43,021 nucleotides of DNA from Candidatus Nanopelagicales bacterium (GCA_023263845.1 JALQUH010000281.1:1-43021); one strand, 5' to 3'; numbered from the stretch's first letter, positions 26,509-37,102 are shown. Notes: generated from the letters alone by a model not told the origin. Made by a program: numbers and translations.

Positions 26509-28125
26509 ATGGGCCAAGACGAGCACCTGACGACATGGGGGACCCCCAGGCATCCGGTGTCGTTGGACGGGGCCGCCGGGACCTTCCTGCGCGAGCAGGT
26601 GGGACCTGCCGGTCCGTGGAGGCCGCAGCCGGCCCACGCACTGATGCCGTCGCGGCTGACGGCGCAGGACCTGGCCCCACTCGCCGCGATTGTGGGGGAA
26701 TCACACGTCCAGGTCGATGATGCGGCGCGCTTGGCAGCCACTGGTGGGGCGAGTTACCTGGACTGGGCGCGGCACCGCGCAGGTGATCGCAGCGATGCTC
26801 CCGACGCGGTCATCCGACCGGGCAGTGCCGAGGAGGTCGTCGCCATCCTCGCCGCAGCCCAGGATCGGCGTATCCGCGTCGTGCCGATTGGCGGTGGTAC
26901 ATCCGTCGTCGGTGGGTTGCGCGAGGACCGTCCCCATGTGGCTTTGGTGCTCGACCGTCTCGGCGTGCTGCTCACTGTCGATGAGGTGTCCCACCTGGCG
27001 GTCGTTGGTCCGGCTGCAACCGGGCCGCGACTCGAACCACTGCTTGCGGCACGCGGGCTCACGCTCGGTCACATTCCGCAGTCATGGGCGCGAGCGAGTA
27101 TCGGTGGCTATGTCGCCACCCGGTCGGCCGGACAGGCCTCCACCGGCTATGGCCGCATCGACGACATGGTGGAGGCGCTCACGGTCGCCACTCCCATGGG
27201 GTTGCTACGACTTGGTCGTGGCCCCTCGAGCGCGGCCGGTCCGGATCTGCGGTCACTCTTCATTGGCAGCGAGGGCGCACTCGGCGTCATCACCGACGTG
27301 ACGTTGCGTGTGCGACCGCTGCCGACACAGCGACGCTATGAAGCTGTCGTCTTCCCGAGTTTCGCGGCGGGCGTCGCGGCCTTCCGGTCCATCGCTCAAG
27401 GGCGCGTGACCGCCGATGTCATGCGGCTGTCCGATGAAGCAGAAACGCGAACCACACTTGCACTGTCCGGGCCTCGTGGCGCTGCATCCGCCGCCCTGGG
27501 TCGCTACCTTCGTGCGCGCGGCGTCGATGTGACGCAAGCATCGCTGGCGATTTTGGGCTGGGAGGGCACCGATGGCGCCTACGTCGTCGATCGACGTCGC
27601 GCGACCTGGCGCCTTCTCAAGGATCACGGCGCTGTCGCCCTTGGTCGGCGCGCTGGCGAGTCATGGCGCCGCGGGAGGCTCGATGGCCCCTACCTGCGAG
27701 ATGCGCTCATGGATGCGGGTTACCTCGTCGAGACGCTGGAAACCGCGATCGACTGGCGCAGCTACCTAGATCTACACGAGAACGTCACCCGTGCCATTGA
27801 GGATTCATTGGTTTCCGCCTACGTCATGTCCCACCTCTCGCACGTCTACGAAACAGGCGCCTCCCTCTACACCACCATCATCGCGGTGGCTGACCAGGCT
27901 GACCCGGTGGCGCAATGGAGGCTGGCAAAAAATGCTGCGATGGAGGTCATTGTCGATTCCGGTGCCACCGTGACGCATCACCACGGTGTGGGTCGCGACC
28001 ATGCGTCGTGGCTCGTCAACGAGTGGGGTGCCCTCGGCCTAAAGGTGCTCGCTTCGGCCAAACAGGTGGTTGACCCGCACGGCGTGCTCAGCCCGGGAGT
28101 GCTGTTGCCCGAAGACCGGCCGTGA
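26509..28125 (+). CDS. FAD-binding oxidase, alkyldihydroxyacetonephosphate synthase-like
   Basis: VVPIGGGTSVVGGL; SIGGYVATRSAGQASTGYGRIDDMV; GSEGALGVITDVTLRV; C-terminal VTHHHGVGRDHASW; divergent from glpD. Confidence 0.85.
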   Translation: MGQDEHLTTWGTPRHPVSLDGAAGTFLREQVGPAGPWRPQPAHALMPSRLTAQDLAPLAAIVGESHVQVDDAARLAATGGASYLDWARHRAGDRSDAPDAVIRPGSAEEVVAILAAAQDRRIRVVPIGGGTSVVGGLREDRPHVALVLDRLGVLLTVDEVSHLAVVGPAATGPRLEPLLAARGLTLGHIPQSWARASIGGYVATRSAGQASTGYGRIDDMVEALTVATPMGLLRLGRGPSSAAGPDLRSLFIGSEGALGVITDVTLRVRPLPTQRRYEAVVFPSFAAGVAAFRSIAQGRVTADVMRLSDEAETRTTLALSGPRGAASAALGRYLRARGVDVTQASLAILGWEGTDGAYVVDRRRATWRLLKDHGAVALGRRAGESWRRGRLDGPYLRDALMDAGYLVETLETAIDWRSYLDLHENVTRAIEDSLVSAYVMSHLSHVYETGASLYTTIIAVADQADPVAQWRLAKNAAMEVIVDSGATVTHHHGVGRDHASWLVNEWGALGLKVLASAKQVVDPHGVLSPGVLLPEDRP

Positions 28126-28177
28126 TCGAAGAGATTGGTCGGCGACCATGCACGCGCACCGAGTCGTACGTCCCAGC

Positions 28178-28714
28178 CTAGGAGGCGATATCGGCGACGA
28201 GCCGTACCTCGCGCAGGGGGCCCTCGCCGGTCTCGCGGTCCCGGTGGGCCGAATCGGGTCCAAACCCGGCCGAGGTGAGGAACGCCCGCATCGGCTCATC
28301 AGCCAAGGGGATCCACATTGCGACGGCTTCGCACCCCGCGTCGCGCAGGTGGTCCACGTCCGCGGCAAGCAGGCGCGAGCCGTGACCGCTTCCCGTCGCT
28401 GATGGATCCACGACGAGCAGGCTGATCTCGCCCCACCGCATCGGTTGTCCATCGGCCAGGTCAGGGTCGGCCGCAGGCCCAATCGCAGACGCCCCCACGA
28501 CGTGTCCGTCGACGTCGATCGCGACCAGGAGGCGGTGGTCGGTGGCGGTCAGCAGTGCTCGGCCCCACTCAAACGCGATCTCATCGGGGTCCAGAGCGTC
28601 CAGGACCGCCGTTGGCAGTAGACCTGCATAGGCCCCCCGCCAGGCAGCCACCTGGACGCGGGCGACATCGTCGACGTCGGACGTGCGGGCAAGTCGAACC
28701 TGATCGGTGGCCAT
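28178..28714 (-). CDS. GNAT-family N-acetyltransferase
   Basis: VRLARTSDVDDVARVQVAAWRGAYAGLLP; ISLLVVDPSATGSGHGSRLLAADVDHLRDAG. Confidence 0.85.
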   Translation of the reverse strand: MATDQVRLARTSDVDDVARVQVAAWRGAYAGLLPTAVLDALDPDEIAFEWGRALLTATDHRLLVAIDVDGHVVGASAIGPAADPDLADGQPMRWGEISLLVVDPSATGSGHGSRLLAADVDHLRDAGCEAVAMWIPLADEPMRAFLTSAGFGPDSAHRDRETGEGPLREVRLVADIAS

Positions 28715-28810
28715 GATCCCTGCCTATCACTCCACGGGGGCCCCGGCGACACGTGGCGCTGGGTTGGATCGGAGGTGCCCGCGGATAGGGTCCTGCCAGG
28801 AGGTGGTCTG

Positions 28811-29530
28811 GTGACCGATGAGGTGCAGTTCCGCAGTGACGTGACCGTGGAGTTGGTGAAGGCGTCCGCCAAGGATTCTGATGTCATCTGGGCCGCTCGC
28901 GTGTCCACCAAGGGGGAGTCCTCCCTTGACGACGTCGATTCCGACCCCTCGGCTGCTCAGGGACTCATCAACTACCTCATGCGCGACCGGCATGGCACGC
29001 CCTTTGAGCACACATCGCTGACGTACTTCGTCTCCGCCCCCATCTTCGTCTTCCGAGAGTTCATGCGGCATCGCATCGCGTCGTACAACGAGGAGAGTGG
29101 CCGTTACCGCGAATTGCGTCCGGTCTTCTACGTGCCCGGCCCGGAGCGCCGCCTTGTCCAACAGGGCAAGCCGGGCGCCTACGACTTCGTTGAGGGCACG
29201 CCCGAGCAGTACGACGTTGTCGTCGAGGAGACCAAGGCCGCCTGTCTTGCGGCCTACGCGGCCTACCAGCAGATGTTGGATGCGGGCGTCGCCCGTGAGG
29301 TGGCGCGCATCGTGCTGCCCGTGGGTACCTACTCATCCATGTACGTCACGATGAACGCGCGAGCGTTGATGAACTTCCTGTCCTTGCGCACCAAGCATCC
29401 AGAAAGTCATTTTCCGTCCTTTCCACAGCGTGAGATCGAGATGGTTGCTGATCTCATGGAGGAGGAGTGGGCCAAGATCATGCCCTTGACCCATGCTTCC
29501 TTCGTCGGCAACGGCCGCGTCGCGCCCTAG
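28811..29530 (+). CDS. thyX: FAD-dependent thymidylate synthase
   Basis: ThyX motif in FREFMRHRIASYNEESGRYREL; ARIVLPVGTYSSMYVTMNARALMNFLSLR; GTG start preceded by AGGAGG. Confidence 0.96.
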   Translation: MTDEVQFRSDVTVELVKASAKDSDVIWAARVSTKGESSLDDVDSDPSAAQGLINYLMRDRHGTPFEHTSLTYFVSAPIFVFREFMRHRIASYNEESGRYRELRPVFYVPGPERRLVQQGKPGAYDFVEGTPEQYDVVVEETKAACLAAYAAYQQMLDAGVAREVARIVLPVGTYSSMYVTMNARALMNFLSLRTKHPESHFPSFPQREIEMVADLMEEEWAKIMPLTHASFVGNGRVAP

Positions 29531-29546
29531 CGGTAGCCTGAGTGCT

Positions 29547-30452
29547 ATGTCCATGACGCACGGCCCCGTGGGCTCCATGCTGACGGCGATGGTGACGCCC
29601 TTCCACGCCGATGGTTCGCTTGATCTCGACGGTGCACAGGAGTTGGCACGACATCTGGTGGACAAGCAGGCGAACGACGGACTGATCCTCAATGGCACCA
29701 CGGGGGAGTCGCCGACGACGACGGATCAGGAGAAGTCTGACCTGGTGCGGGCCGTGCGCGCTGCCGTGGGAGACGACGTCCACCTTGTCGCCGGGGTGGG
29801 CACCTACGACACGGCGCATTCTGTCCACCTCGCCCGCGAGGCGGCAGCGGCCGGAGCCTCGGGACTGCTGGTGGTATCGCCCTATTACAGCCGGCCTCCG
29901 CAGGAGGGTCTGCTCGCGCACTTCCGAGCCGTTGCCGATGCTACTGAGCTCCCGGTGATCACCTATGACATCCCCAAGCGCACCGGAGTCTCCATTGACG
30001 TCGAGACGCTGGTGCGCCTTGCCGATCATCCGCGCATCGTGGCCAACAAGGATGCCAAGGGTGATCTTGATGCGGCGCAGTGGGCGATGCGGCGTACCGA
30101 CCTCGCCTGGTATTCCGGTGATGACATCTTGAATCTGCCCCTTCTCTCGGTCGGCGCCCACGGATTCATCTCGGTCGTGGGTCACATCGTGGGTGACCGT
30201 TTGGCCGCCATGGCGCAAGCCTTTTGGGCCGGACGGGTCCAGGAGGCCCTGGAGATGAATCGCGCGATGTTGCCGGTCTACACCGGGATCTTCCGGACTC
30301 AAGGGGTCATCCTCACCAAGGCGGCGCTTGCCCTCCAAGGTCTTCCTGGCGGTCCGCTGAGACTGCCGCTTATCGACGCCACGCCGGAGCAGATCGCGTG
30401 CCTGCGCGAAGACCTTCGCAATGCGGGCGTCCCCTTTGAGGTCACCGCGTGA
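29547..30452 (+). CDS. dapA: 4-hydroxy-tetrahydrodipicolinate synthase
   Basis: MLTAMVTPFHADGSLDLDGAQELARHLVDKQANDGLILNGTTGESPTTTDQEK; VSPYYSRPPQEGLLAHF; VANKDAKGDL. Confidence 0.96.
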   Translation: MSMTHGPVGSMLTAMVTPFHADGSLDLDGAQELARHLVDKQANDGLILNGTTGESPTTTDQEKSDLVRAVRAAVGDDVHLVAGVGTYDTAHSVHLAREAAAAGASGLLVVSPYYSRPPQEGLLAHFRAVADATELPVITYDIPKRTGVSIDVETLVRLADHPRIVANKDAKGDLDAAQWAMRRTDLAWYSGDDILNLPLLSVGAHGFISVVGHIVGDRLAAMAQAFWAGRVQEALEMNRAMLPVYTGIFRTQGVILTKAALALQGLPGGPLRLPLIDATPEQIACLREDLRNAGVPFEVTA

Positions 30453-32134
30453 GCCACCCGCACCCTGAACTTTCGCCGCCACCACCGTTGCCCGAGGGGG
30501 CACTTCGCATCGTGGCCCTCGGCGGTCTCGGTGAGATCGGTCGCAATATGACCGTCTTCGAGTACGCCGGTCGCCTGCTCATCGTGGACTGCGGCGTTCT
30601 GTTTCCGGAGGAGTCTCAGCCGGGGATCGACCTCATCCTCCCGGACTTCTCATTCATCGAAGATCGACTCGAGGACGTCGATGCCATTGTCCTTACGCAC
30701 GGGCATGAGGATCACATTGGTGCGCTTCCCTTCCTGCTGCGCCGTCGCGAGGATATTCCGCTGTACGGGTCCAAGCTCACCATGGCCCTTGTCGAAGCCA
30801 AGCTGCGCGAGGCACGCATCACGCCAGATGCGCACGTTGTCCGCGAGGGGGAGCGCCTTGTCCTCGGGGAATTCGACCTCGAGTTCCTCGCCGTCAACCA
30901 CTCCATCCCCGACGCGCTCGCCGTAGCCATCCGCACGCCGGCCGGCCTGGTTGTGCACACCGGGGACTTCAAGATGGATCAACTCCCACTCGATGGTCGC
31001 GTCACCGATCTCAATGGCTTTGCCCGCCTAGGCGATGAGGGGGTCGATCTCTTCCTCGTCGATTCGACCAACGCCGAGGTGCCTGGCTTCATCCCGTCCG
31101 AGCGAGAGATCACACCCGTCTTGGACTCCGTTTTCAGGCGGGCTCGGGGCCGCATCATCGTTGCTTCGTTCGCCTCCCATGTGCATCGGATCCAGCAGAT
31201 CATCGACGCGGCGACCGAGCACCACCGCAAGGTCGCCTTCGTTGGTCGATCCATGGTTCGCAACATGGGTGTGGCACGTGATCTTGGCTATCTCACGATC
31301 CCCCCGGGGGTTCTCGTCTCCATGGACGAACTCACCGAACTACCGGACGACCACATCGTTCTCGTCTGCACCGGGTCTCAGGGCGAACCGATGGCCGTTC
31401 TATCCCGCATCGCCAACAACGACCACCAGATCAAGGCTGGCGCGCAGGACACCATCGTCTTGGCCTCCTCGCTCATCCCGGGCAATGAGAACGCCGTCAA
31501 CCGCGTCATCAACGGACTGGCGCGGAGCGGGGCCTTTGTCGTCCACAAGGGCAACGCGCTTGTGCATGTGTCCGGCCACTGCTCGGCGGGGGAGTTGCTG
31601 TACGCCTACAACATCGTCAAGCCACGCAATGTCATGCCGGTGCACGGCGAGTGGCGACATCTGCGTGCCAACGCCGCGCTCGCGGAACGGACCGGCGTTC
31701 CGCGCGACAACATCGTGCTCGCCGAGGACGGGGTCGTGGTTGACCTCCGCGATGGGGTTGCGCGCGTTGTCGGAGCAGTTCCGGTGGGTTATGTCTTCGT
31801 CGATGGGGCGAGCGTGGGGGACATCACCGAAGCCGCCCTTACCGATCGTCGAGTCCTCGGTGACGAGGGCTTCATCTCGATCTTCGCGGCTGTCGACATC
31901 GTCGAGGGCAAGATCGTGGCGGGTCCGGAGATTGAGGCGCGGGGTTTCCACGAAGATCCCGATGTGTTGGAGCCGGTGCGTGATGAGGTGCGCGAAGAAC
32001 TCGAGAGGGCTCTGGCGGACGGGGTGGTGGATCCGCACCAGCTGCAGCAGCGGACCCGCCGTGTCGTGGGCCGCTGGGTGTCCAAGACCCACCGCCGCCG
32101 GCCGATGATCATCCCGGTCGTCGTCGAGGCCTGA
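30449..32134 (+). CDS. rnj: Ribonuclease J
   Basis: LGGLGEIGRNMTVFEYAGRLLIVDCGVLFPEE; metallo-beta-lactamase motif LTHGHEDHIGALPF; VHVSGHCSAGELLYAYNIVKPRNVMPVHGEWRHL. Confidence 0.96.
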   Translation: MSHPHPELSPPPPLPEGALRIVALGGLGEIGRNMTVFEYAGRLLIVDCGVLFPEESQPGIDLILPDFSFIEDRLEDVDAIVLTHGHEDHIGALPFLLRRREDIPLYGSKLTMALVEAKLREARITPDAHVVREGERLVLGEFDLEFLAVNHSIPDALAVAIRTPAGLVVHTGDFKMDQLPLDGRVTDLNGFARLGDEGVDLFLVDSTNAEVPGFIPSEREITPVLDSVFRRARGRIIVASFASHVHRIQQIIDAATEHHRKVAFVGRSMVRNMGVARDLGYLTIPPGVLVSMDELTELPDDHIVLVCTGSQGEPMAVLSRIANNDHQIKAGAQDTIVLASSLIPGNENAVNRVINGLARSGAFVVHKGNALVHVSGHCSAGELLYAYNIVKPRNVMPVHGEWRHLRANAALAERTGVPRDNIVLAEDGVVVDLRDGVARVVGAVPVGYVFVDGASVGDITEAALTDRRVLGDEGFISIFAAVDIVEGKIVAGPEIEARGFHEDPDVLEPVRDEVREELERALADGVVDPHQLQQRTRRVVGRWVSKTHRRRPMIIPVVVEA

Positions 32135-32160
32135 CTCGATCCGGCGGCTCGTGGGGTCGG

Positions 32161-32221
32161 CACCGGAATCGGTGGTCTGAGCGCACATGTCACCCCGCTC
32201 GAGACCCGAAATCAGGCGGGG
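32161..32221 (+). terminator. Candidate terminator region after rnj
   Basis: CACCG-GAAT-CGGTG at 32161-32174 and CCCCGC-N17-GCGGGG at 32193-32221. Confidence 0.35.
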
Positions 32222-32225
32222 CCCC

Positions 32226-32252
32226 GTGCGACACGCGTGACACGTGTGACAC
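32226..32252 (+). repeat. Three tandem 9-bp iterons upstream of ftsK
   Basis: GTGCGACAC / GCGTGACAC / GTGTGACAC, consensus GYGYGACAC. Confidence 0.75.
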
Positions 32253-32287
32253 CCGGGATTCATGGTGCGCACGGGTAGTCTCGTAGC

Positions 32288-35011
32288 ATGGCGAGTCGTA
32301 CCAGTGCGCCCTCGCGCGCATCGCGCAGCACGGGAACCTCCTCCACTCGGAGCGGAGGGTCCCGGCGCACGCCATCGAGCAGCGCCTCTAGTGCGCCGAA
32401 GTCCTCGTCGTCTCGCTCATCAGCACCCGCGCGCTCCTCCTCGAAGCCCAAGTCGTCCTCTAAGCCCAAGTCGTCGCGGTCGACCAGACCCACGGCCGCG
32501 AAGTCGAGTTCCCGCACGACGAAGCCGCGCACCAAGCCGCGCACCGCGACCAGATCGCGCAGCGGACCGGGCCCCATTGTCCGTGGCCTAGCCGCGGTCG
32601 GGCGTGGGATCCGGGCCATCTGGCTCGCCGTGGCGGCCGCCCTGGGTGGGGCCGCCCGCAAGGTCGGCCACGAGGCGCGAGACCTCGACGACGTGCACCG
32701 CCGCGACGGGCTCGGACTGCTGTTCCTCGCCTTGGCAGTCATCGTCGCTGCGGCGGTGTGGTTCGGCGTCGACGGATGGTTCACGGCGGGCCTGGGCACC
32801 GCGACCGGTTTTCTTGTCGGCGCCTTCGCCGTGGCCGTGCCGGTCCTGCTCGTCATCGTGGCCTGGCGAACCTTGCGCAACCCGGAGGATCACGTCACTA
32901 ATGGACGGCTGCTCGTCGGTGGCTTGGCGCTGCTCTTGTCGGCGGCTGGCCTATGGCACCTATACCGCGGACTGCCCACGCCCAGCGATGGCTACGACGC
33001 GCTCGTTGGTGGCACGGGAATCACCGGGTGGGTCGTCACGGCGCCGATCGCCGCCGCCCTCGGTCCGGTGGTCGCTGCGGTCTTGCTGGTACTCCTCGGC
33101 GTTTTCGGGATCCTTGTCGTCACCGCAACGCCCCTCATGGCGGTGCCGCAAGCCCTGGGCCGGTTCTTCGGCCACGCATTGCGCCCGGGATCTGGTCGTG
33201 ACGAGGGCGAGCCTGTGGTCCTGGACTCCTACTCCGACGACGTTCCCGACGGGTTCATCATTGCCGAGGATGGCGGTCACGATATCGACTTCCTTGCCGC
33301 CGAGAATGATGCGAACCACGACCGCGATCCTGAGCGTCTCGGCGTGGCCGACGCGGCCCGGCAAATCGTCGATACGGCACGCTTCGCGCCACGTGATGAG
33401 ACCGCGGAGATCCCCGCCGTGGTCATCACCGCAGATGGTTCGGGCACTTCGCACGAGGTGGATTCAGCCGTGATCGAGGCGCCCGCTCTTCCCACGCCAT
33501 CCAACGCTCCCACGGGTCCCGCGGAGCAACTCCCGCTCGAAAAGGCCCTGCCGTACACCCTGCCCGACAAGAAGATTCTCAAGACCGGAGCGGCACCCCG
33601 GGCGCGCACCAAGGCCAACGATGCCGTTGTCACGGCGCTGACCGAGGTCCTTGAGCAATTCAACATCGACGCGACCGTCACCGGATTCACGCGCGGTCCG
33701 ACGGTCACCCGCTACGAGATCGAGCTCGGCCCGAGCGTCAAAGTGGAGCGTGTCACCGCGCTGAGTCGGAACATTGCGTACGCCGTTGCCAGCCCCGAGG
33801 TGCGCATCCTGAGCCCCATCCCGGGCAAGAGCGCGATTGGCATCGAGATCCCCAACACCGACCGTGAACTGGTCAGCCTCGGCGACGTGCTCCGCGCGAC
33901 CGTCGCCACCGACGAGTCCCATCCGATGGTGGTCGGACTCGGCAAAGACGTCGAGGGCGGCTTCGTCGTCGCCAACCTGGCCAAGATGCCCCACCTGCTC
34001 GTGGCCGGGGCCACCGGCGCTGGCAAGTCAAGTTGCATCAACTCGCTGATCACCTCCGTCCTGCTCCGGGCCACGCCCGATGAGGTTCGGATGATCCTGG
34101 TCGATCCCAAGCGTGTGGAGCTGACCGCGTACGAGGGGATTCCGCACCTCATCACCCCGATCATTACCAATCCCAAGAAGGCGGCTGACGCGCTGCAATG
34201 GGTCGTCAAGGAGATGGACACCCGCTACGACGACCTCGCGCAGTTCGGTTTCCGGCACATCGACGACTTCAACAAGGCTGTGCGCTCAGGCAAGCTCACT
34301 CCGCCGTTGGGCAGTGAGCGCGTCCTCAAGCCGTACCCCTACCTGCTGGTGATCGTCGACGAGCTCGCTGACCTGATGATGGTGGCTCCACGCGACGTCG
34401 AGGACAGCGTCGTGCGCATCACGCAATTGGCCCGCGCCGCCGGTATCCACCTGGTGCTCGCCACTCAGCGACCGAGCGTCGACGTCGTCACCGGCCTGAT
34501 CAAGGCCAATGTGCCGAGCCGCCTAGCATTTGCGACCTCTTCCCTGGCGGACAGCCGCGTCATCCTCGATCAGCCCGGCGCGGAGAAGCTTGTCGGGCAG
34601 GGCGATGGTCTGTTCCTGCCAATGGGGGCGAGCAAGGCCGTGCGTATCCAAGGGGCCTTCGTCTCGGAGTCCGAGATCCGGGCCCTGGTGCGCTACACGC
34701 GCGAGCAGGCAGACCCCGACTACCGTGACGACGTCACGGCTCCGGTCAGCTCCGGCAAGCAGATTGATGAGGACATCGGCGATGACCTCGACCTGCTGTG
34801 CCAGGCCGCTGAGCTTGTCGTCTCCACCCAGTTCGGTTCGACGTCCATGCTGCAGCGCAAATTGCGGGTGGGTTTCGCCAAGGCTGGCCGGCTCATGGAT
34901 CTGCTGGAGTCGCGAGGCGTCGTAGGCCCTAGCGAGGGTTCTAAGGCGCGCGAGGTGCTCCTTTCGGCCGACGATCTGCCGGGGTTCCTCATCGACGTAC
35001 GGGGTGGCTGA
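32288..35011 (+). CDS. ftsK: DNA translocase FtsK/SpoIIIE
   Basis: Walker A LLVAGATGAGKSSCINSLI; VIVDELADLMMV; LATQRPSVDVVTGLIKANVPSRLAFATSS; C-terminal gamma domain; low-complexity Ser/Arg/Lys N-terminus then TM segments. Confidence 0.97.
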   Translation: MASRTSAPSRASRSTGTSSTRSGGSRRTPSSSASSAPKSSSSRSSAPARSSSKPKSSSKPKSSRSTRPTAAKSSSRTTKPRTKPRTATRSRSGPGPIVRGLAAVGRGIRAIWLAVAAALGGAARKVGHEARDLDDVHRRDGLGLLFLALAVIVAAAVWFGVDGWFTAGLGTATGFLVGAFAVAVPVLLVIVAWRTLRNPEDHVTNGRLLVGGLALLLSAAGLWHLYRGLPTPSDGYDALVGGTGITGWVVTAPIAAALGPVVAAVLLVLLGVFGILVVTATPLMAVPQALGRFFGHALRPGSGRDEGEPVVLDSYSDDVPDGFIIAEDGGHDIDFLAAENDANHDRDPERLGVADAARQIVDTARFAPRDETAEIPAVVITADGSGTSHEVDSAVIEAPALPTPSNAPTGPAEQLPLEKALPYTLPDKKILKTGAAPRARTKANDAVVTALTEVLEQFNIDATVTGFTRGPTVTRYEIELGPSVKVERVTALSRNIAYAVASPEVRILSPIPGKSAIGIEIPNTDRELVSLGDVLRATVATDESHPMVVGLGKDVEGGFVVANLAKMPHLLVAGATGAGKSSCINSLITSVLLRATPDEVRMILVDPKRVELTAYEGIPHLITPIITNPKKAADALQWVVKEMDTRYDDLAQFGFRHIDDFNKAVRSGKLTPPLGSERVLKPYPYLLVIVDELADLMMVAPRDVEDSVVRITQLARAAGIHLVLATQRPSVDVVTGLIKANVPSRLAFATSSLADSRVILDQPGAEKLVGQGDGLFLPMGASKAVRIQGAFVSESEIRALVRYTREQADPDYRDDVTAPVSSGKQIDEDIGDDLDLLCQAAELVVSTQFGSTSMLQRKLRVGFAKAGRLMDLLESRGVVGPSEGSKAREVLLSADDLPGFLIDVRGG
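32438..32473 (+). repeat. 18-bp near-perfect tandem repeat in ftsK
   Basis: TCCTCGAAGCCCAAGTCG / TCCTCTAAGCCCAAGTCG, one mismatch; encodes SSKPKS repeats. Confidence 0.85.
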
Positions 35012-35114
35012 CTCCACGGATTGGCACCCATGCGGCCTGCGGTCGAGAAGTCGCTGAGTTCACGACCGTAGCCCGCACCGGTGTGGACGGAATCGGCGCC
35101 CTAGGGTGGGGGAT

Positions 35115-36476
35115 ATGGCGGATACGCAGCAATCGGCGCCGCGTGTGGCGATTGTCCGTCTCGGCTGCGCGCGCAATGACGTCGATGCTGATGAGATCGG
35201 TGCTCGCCTGGCTGGTGACGGTGTGGCGGTGTTCGACGATCCTGCGGACGCTGACGTCGTCGTCGTGAATACGTGTGGATTCATCGCCACCGCCAAGAAG
35301 GACTCCATCGACACCCTCCTCGCGGCGGCCGACTCCGGGGCCAAGGTCGTGGCGGCGGGCTGTCTTGCGGAGCGATACGGCGAGGAACTCGCCGAGGCTC
35401 TTCCCGAAGCCGCAGCGATCTTGAGCTTCGACGACTACCCCGAGATCGCCGATCGAGTACGCAGGGTTGCGGCAGGGGAACATCTAACGCCGCATACGCC
35501 GCGCGATCGACGGCAGTTGCTTCCGATCGCACCGGTCGAGCGCACCGCGGAGAACGCTCCCGGTCATGCGCGCCTCGCGCGCACTCCGACCGGTCCGGTC
35601 ATGCCGGTCAAGCTCGCATCCGGGTGTGACCGGCGCTGCACCTTCTGCGCAATCCCGTCCTTTCGGGGATCCTTCGTCAGCCGCCCACCGGAGGACGTGA
35701 TTGGTGAGGTCGTCGACCTCGCTCATGCGGGTGTGCGCGAGATGGTCCTGGTGAGCGAGAACTCCACGTCTTACGGCAAGGATCTCGGGGATATCCGCAT
35801 GCTCGAGCGCCTGCTGCCGACGCTGGGCCAGCTCCCGGGCGTCGTACGAGCCCGAGTCAACTACCTCCAGCCAGCCGAGATGCGGCCCGGACTCGTCGAG
35901 GTCATTGCTGGCACTCCCGGCGTCGCGCCGTACTTCGATTTGTCCTTCCAACATGCGAGCCCCGAGGTGCTTCGACGCATGCGTCGCTTTGGCGGTGCTG
36001 ACGACTTTTTGGCGCTGGTCGAGGCCATCCGCGCGCGCTCACCGCATGCGGGGATTCGTACCAACGTCATCGTGGGTTTCCCAGGTGAGACCGACGCAGA
36101 CCTAGAGATCCTCACCGATTTCCTGGAGAGGGCCGGGCTTGATGCGGTCGGCGTCTTCGGCTACTCCAACGAGGAGGGAACCGCAGCGGTCGGTCTCGAC
36201 GATCACGTTGAAGAAGTGGAGATCGAACGACGAGTCGACCTGGTGTCGCGTCTGGTCGATGATCTTGCTCTCGAGCGTGCCGAGGAGCGCGCCGGTGAGC
36301 GCATCGAGGTAATCGTCGAGGAGGTCGAGAATGGAGTTGCCTTCGGTCGCGCCGCGCACCAGGGCATGGACGATGCAGGTGTCGTCCTGCCCGGAGTGGG
36401 CGCCGAGATCGGCGACGTCATCTCCGCCTTCGTGGTCGGTCTAGACGGCATCGACCTGGTCGGTGAACCGGCGTGA
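35115..36476 (+). CDS. rimO: Ribosomal protein uS12 methylthiotransferase RimO
   Basis: [19 protein letters not shown]; radical-SAM [42 protein letters not shown]. Confidence 0.94.
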   Translation: MADTQQSAPRVAIVRLGCARNDVDADEIGARLAGDGVAVFDDPADADVVVVNTCGFIATAKKDSIDTLLAAADSGAKVVAAGCLAERYGEELAEALPEAAAILSFDDYPEIADRVRRVAAGEHLTPHTPRDRRQLLPIAPVERTAENAPGHARLARTPTGPVMPVKLASGCDRRCTFCAIPSFRGSFVSRPPEDVIGEVVDLAHAGVREMVLVSENSTSYGKDLGDIRMLERLLPTLGQLPGVVRARVNYLQPAEMRPGLVEVIAGTPGVAPYFDLSFQHASPEVLRRMRRFGGADDFLALVEAIRARSPHAGIRTNVIVGFPGETDADLEILTDFLERAGLDAVGVFGYSNEEGTAAVGLDDHVEEVEIERRVDLVSRLVDDLALERAEERAGERIEVIVEEVENGVAFGRAAHQGMDDAGVVLPGVGAEIGDVISAFVVGLDGIDLVGEPA

Positions 36477-37102
36477 GTGAGGAACACGCGCGCCACCACT
36501 CGCTACCGCCGGCGGTGCCTGATCACGCCGGCGATCCGGTGGGTACACGCCGCGTCGCCACGATTCCCAATCTCCTAACGCTCATCCGACTTCTCCTCGT
36601 GCCCGTGCTTGGGGTACTCCTGTTGGCCGACGGTGGTGACGACGGCGACATGCGCTGGTGGGCCACCGCGGTATTTGTGGCGGCGGCGCTGACGGATCTC
36701 GTCGATGGGGCACTTGCGCGGCGTAGCGGAACCGTCACGACCCTCGGCAAGATCGCCGATCCGATCGCCGACAAGGCGATCACCGGTGTCGCCTTGGTCG
36801 GTCTGTCGATGATTGCTGCACTGCCGTGGTGGGTGACGCTGGTCATTCTTGGGCGCGAGGTAGCGGTGACGATCCTGCGCTTCGTCGTGATCCGCCACGG
36901 TGTCATCCCGGCATCCCGCGGCGGCAAGATCAAAACGGTTGCGCAGATCATCGCCATTGCGCTGTACGTGGCGCCGCTGAGCGAGGCGTGGGATTCGCTG
37001 CGCATCGTGACGATGGCGATCGCGGTGGTGCTGACCGTGGCGACCGGCGTCGATTACGCCGTGCGCGCCCGTCGGCTGACCCGGGAGAGTCACGATGGGT
37101 GA
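36473..37102 (+). CDS. pgsA: CDP-diacylglycerol-glycerol-3-phosphate 3-phosphatidyltransferase
   Basis: [25 protein letters not shown]-alcohol phosphotransferase motif [32 protein letters not shown] overlap with rimO. Confidence 0.94.
   Translation: MSEEHARHHSLPPAVPDHAGDPVGTRRVATIPNLLTLIRLLLVPVLGVLLLADGGDDGDMRWWATAVFVAAALTDLVDGALARRSGTVTTLGKIADPIADKAITGVALVGLSMIAALPWWVTLVILGREVAVTILRFVVIRHGVIPASRGGKIKTVAQIIAIALYVAPLSEAWDSLRIVTMAIAVVLTVATGVDYAVRARRLTRESHDG

Noticed and set aside
29478-30503. 341-aa minus-strand ORF
   Set aside because: Antisense to dapA; shadow ORF.
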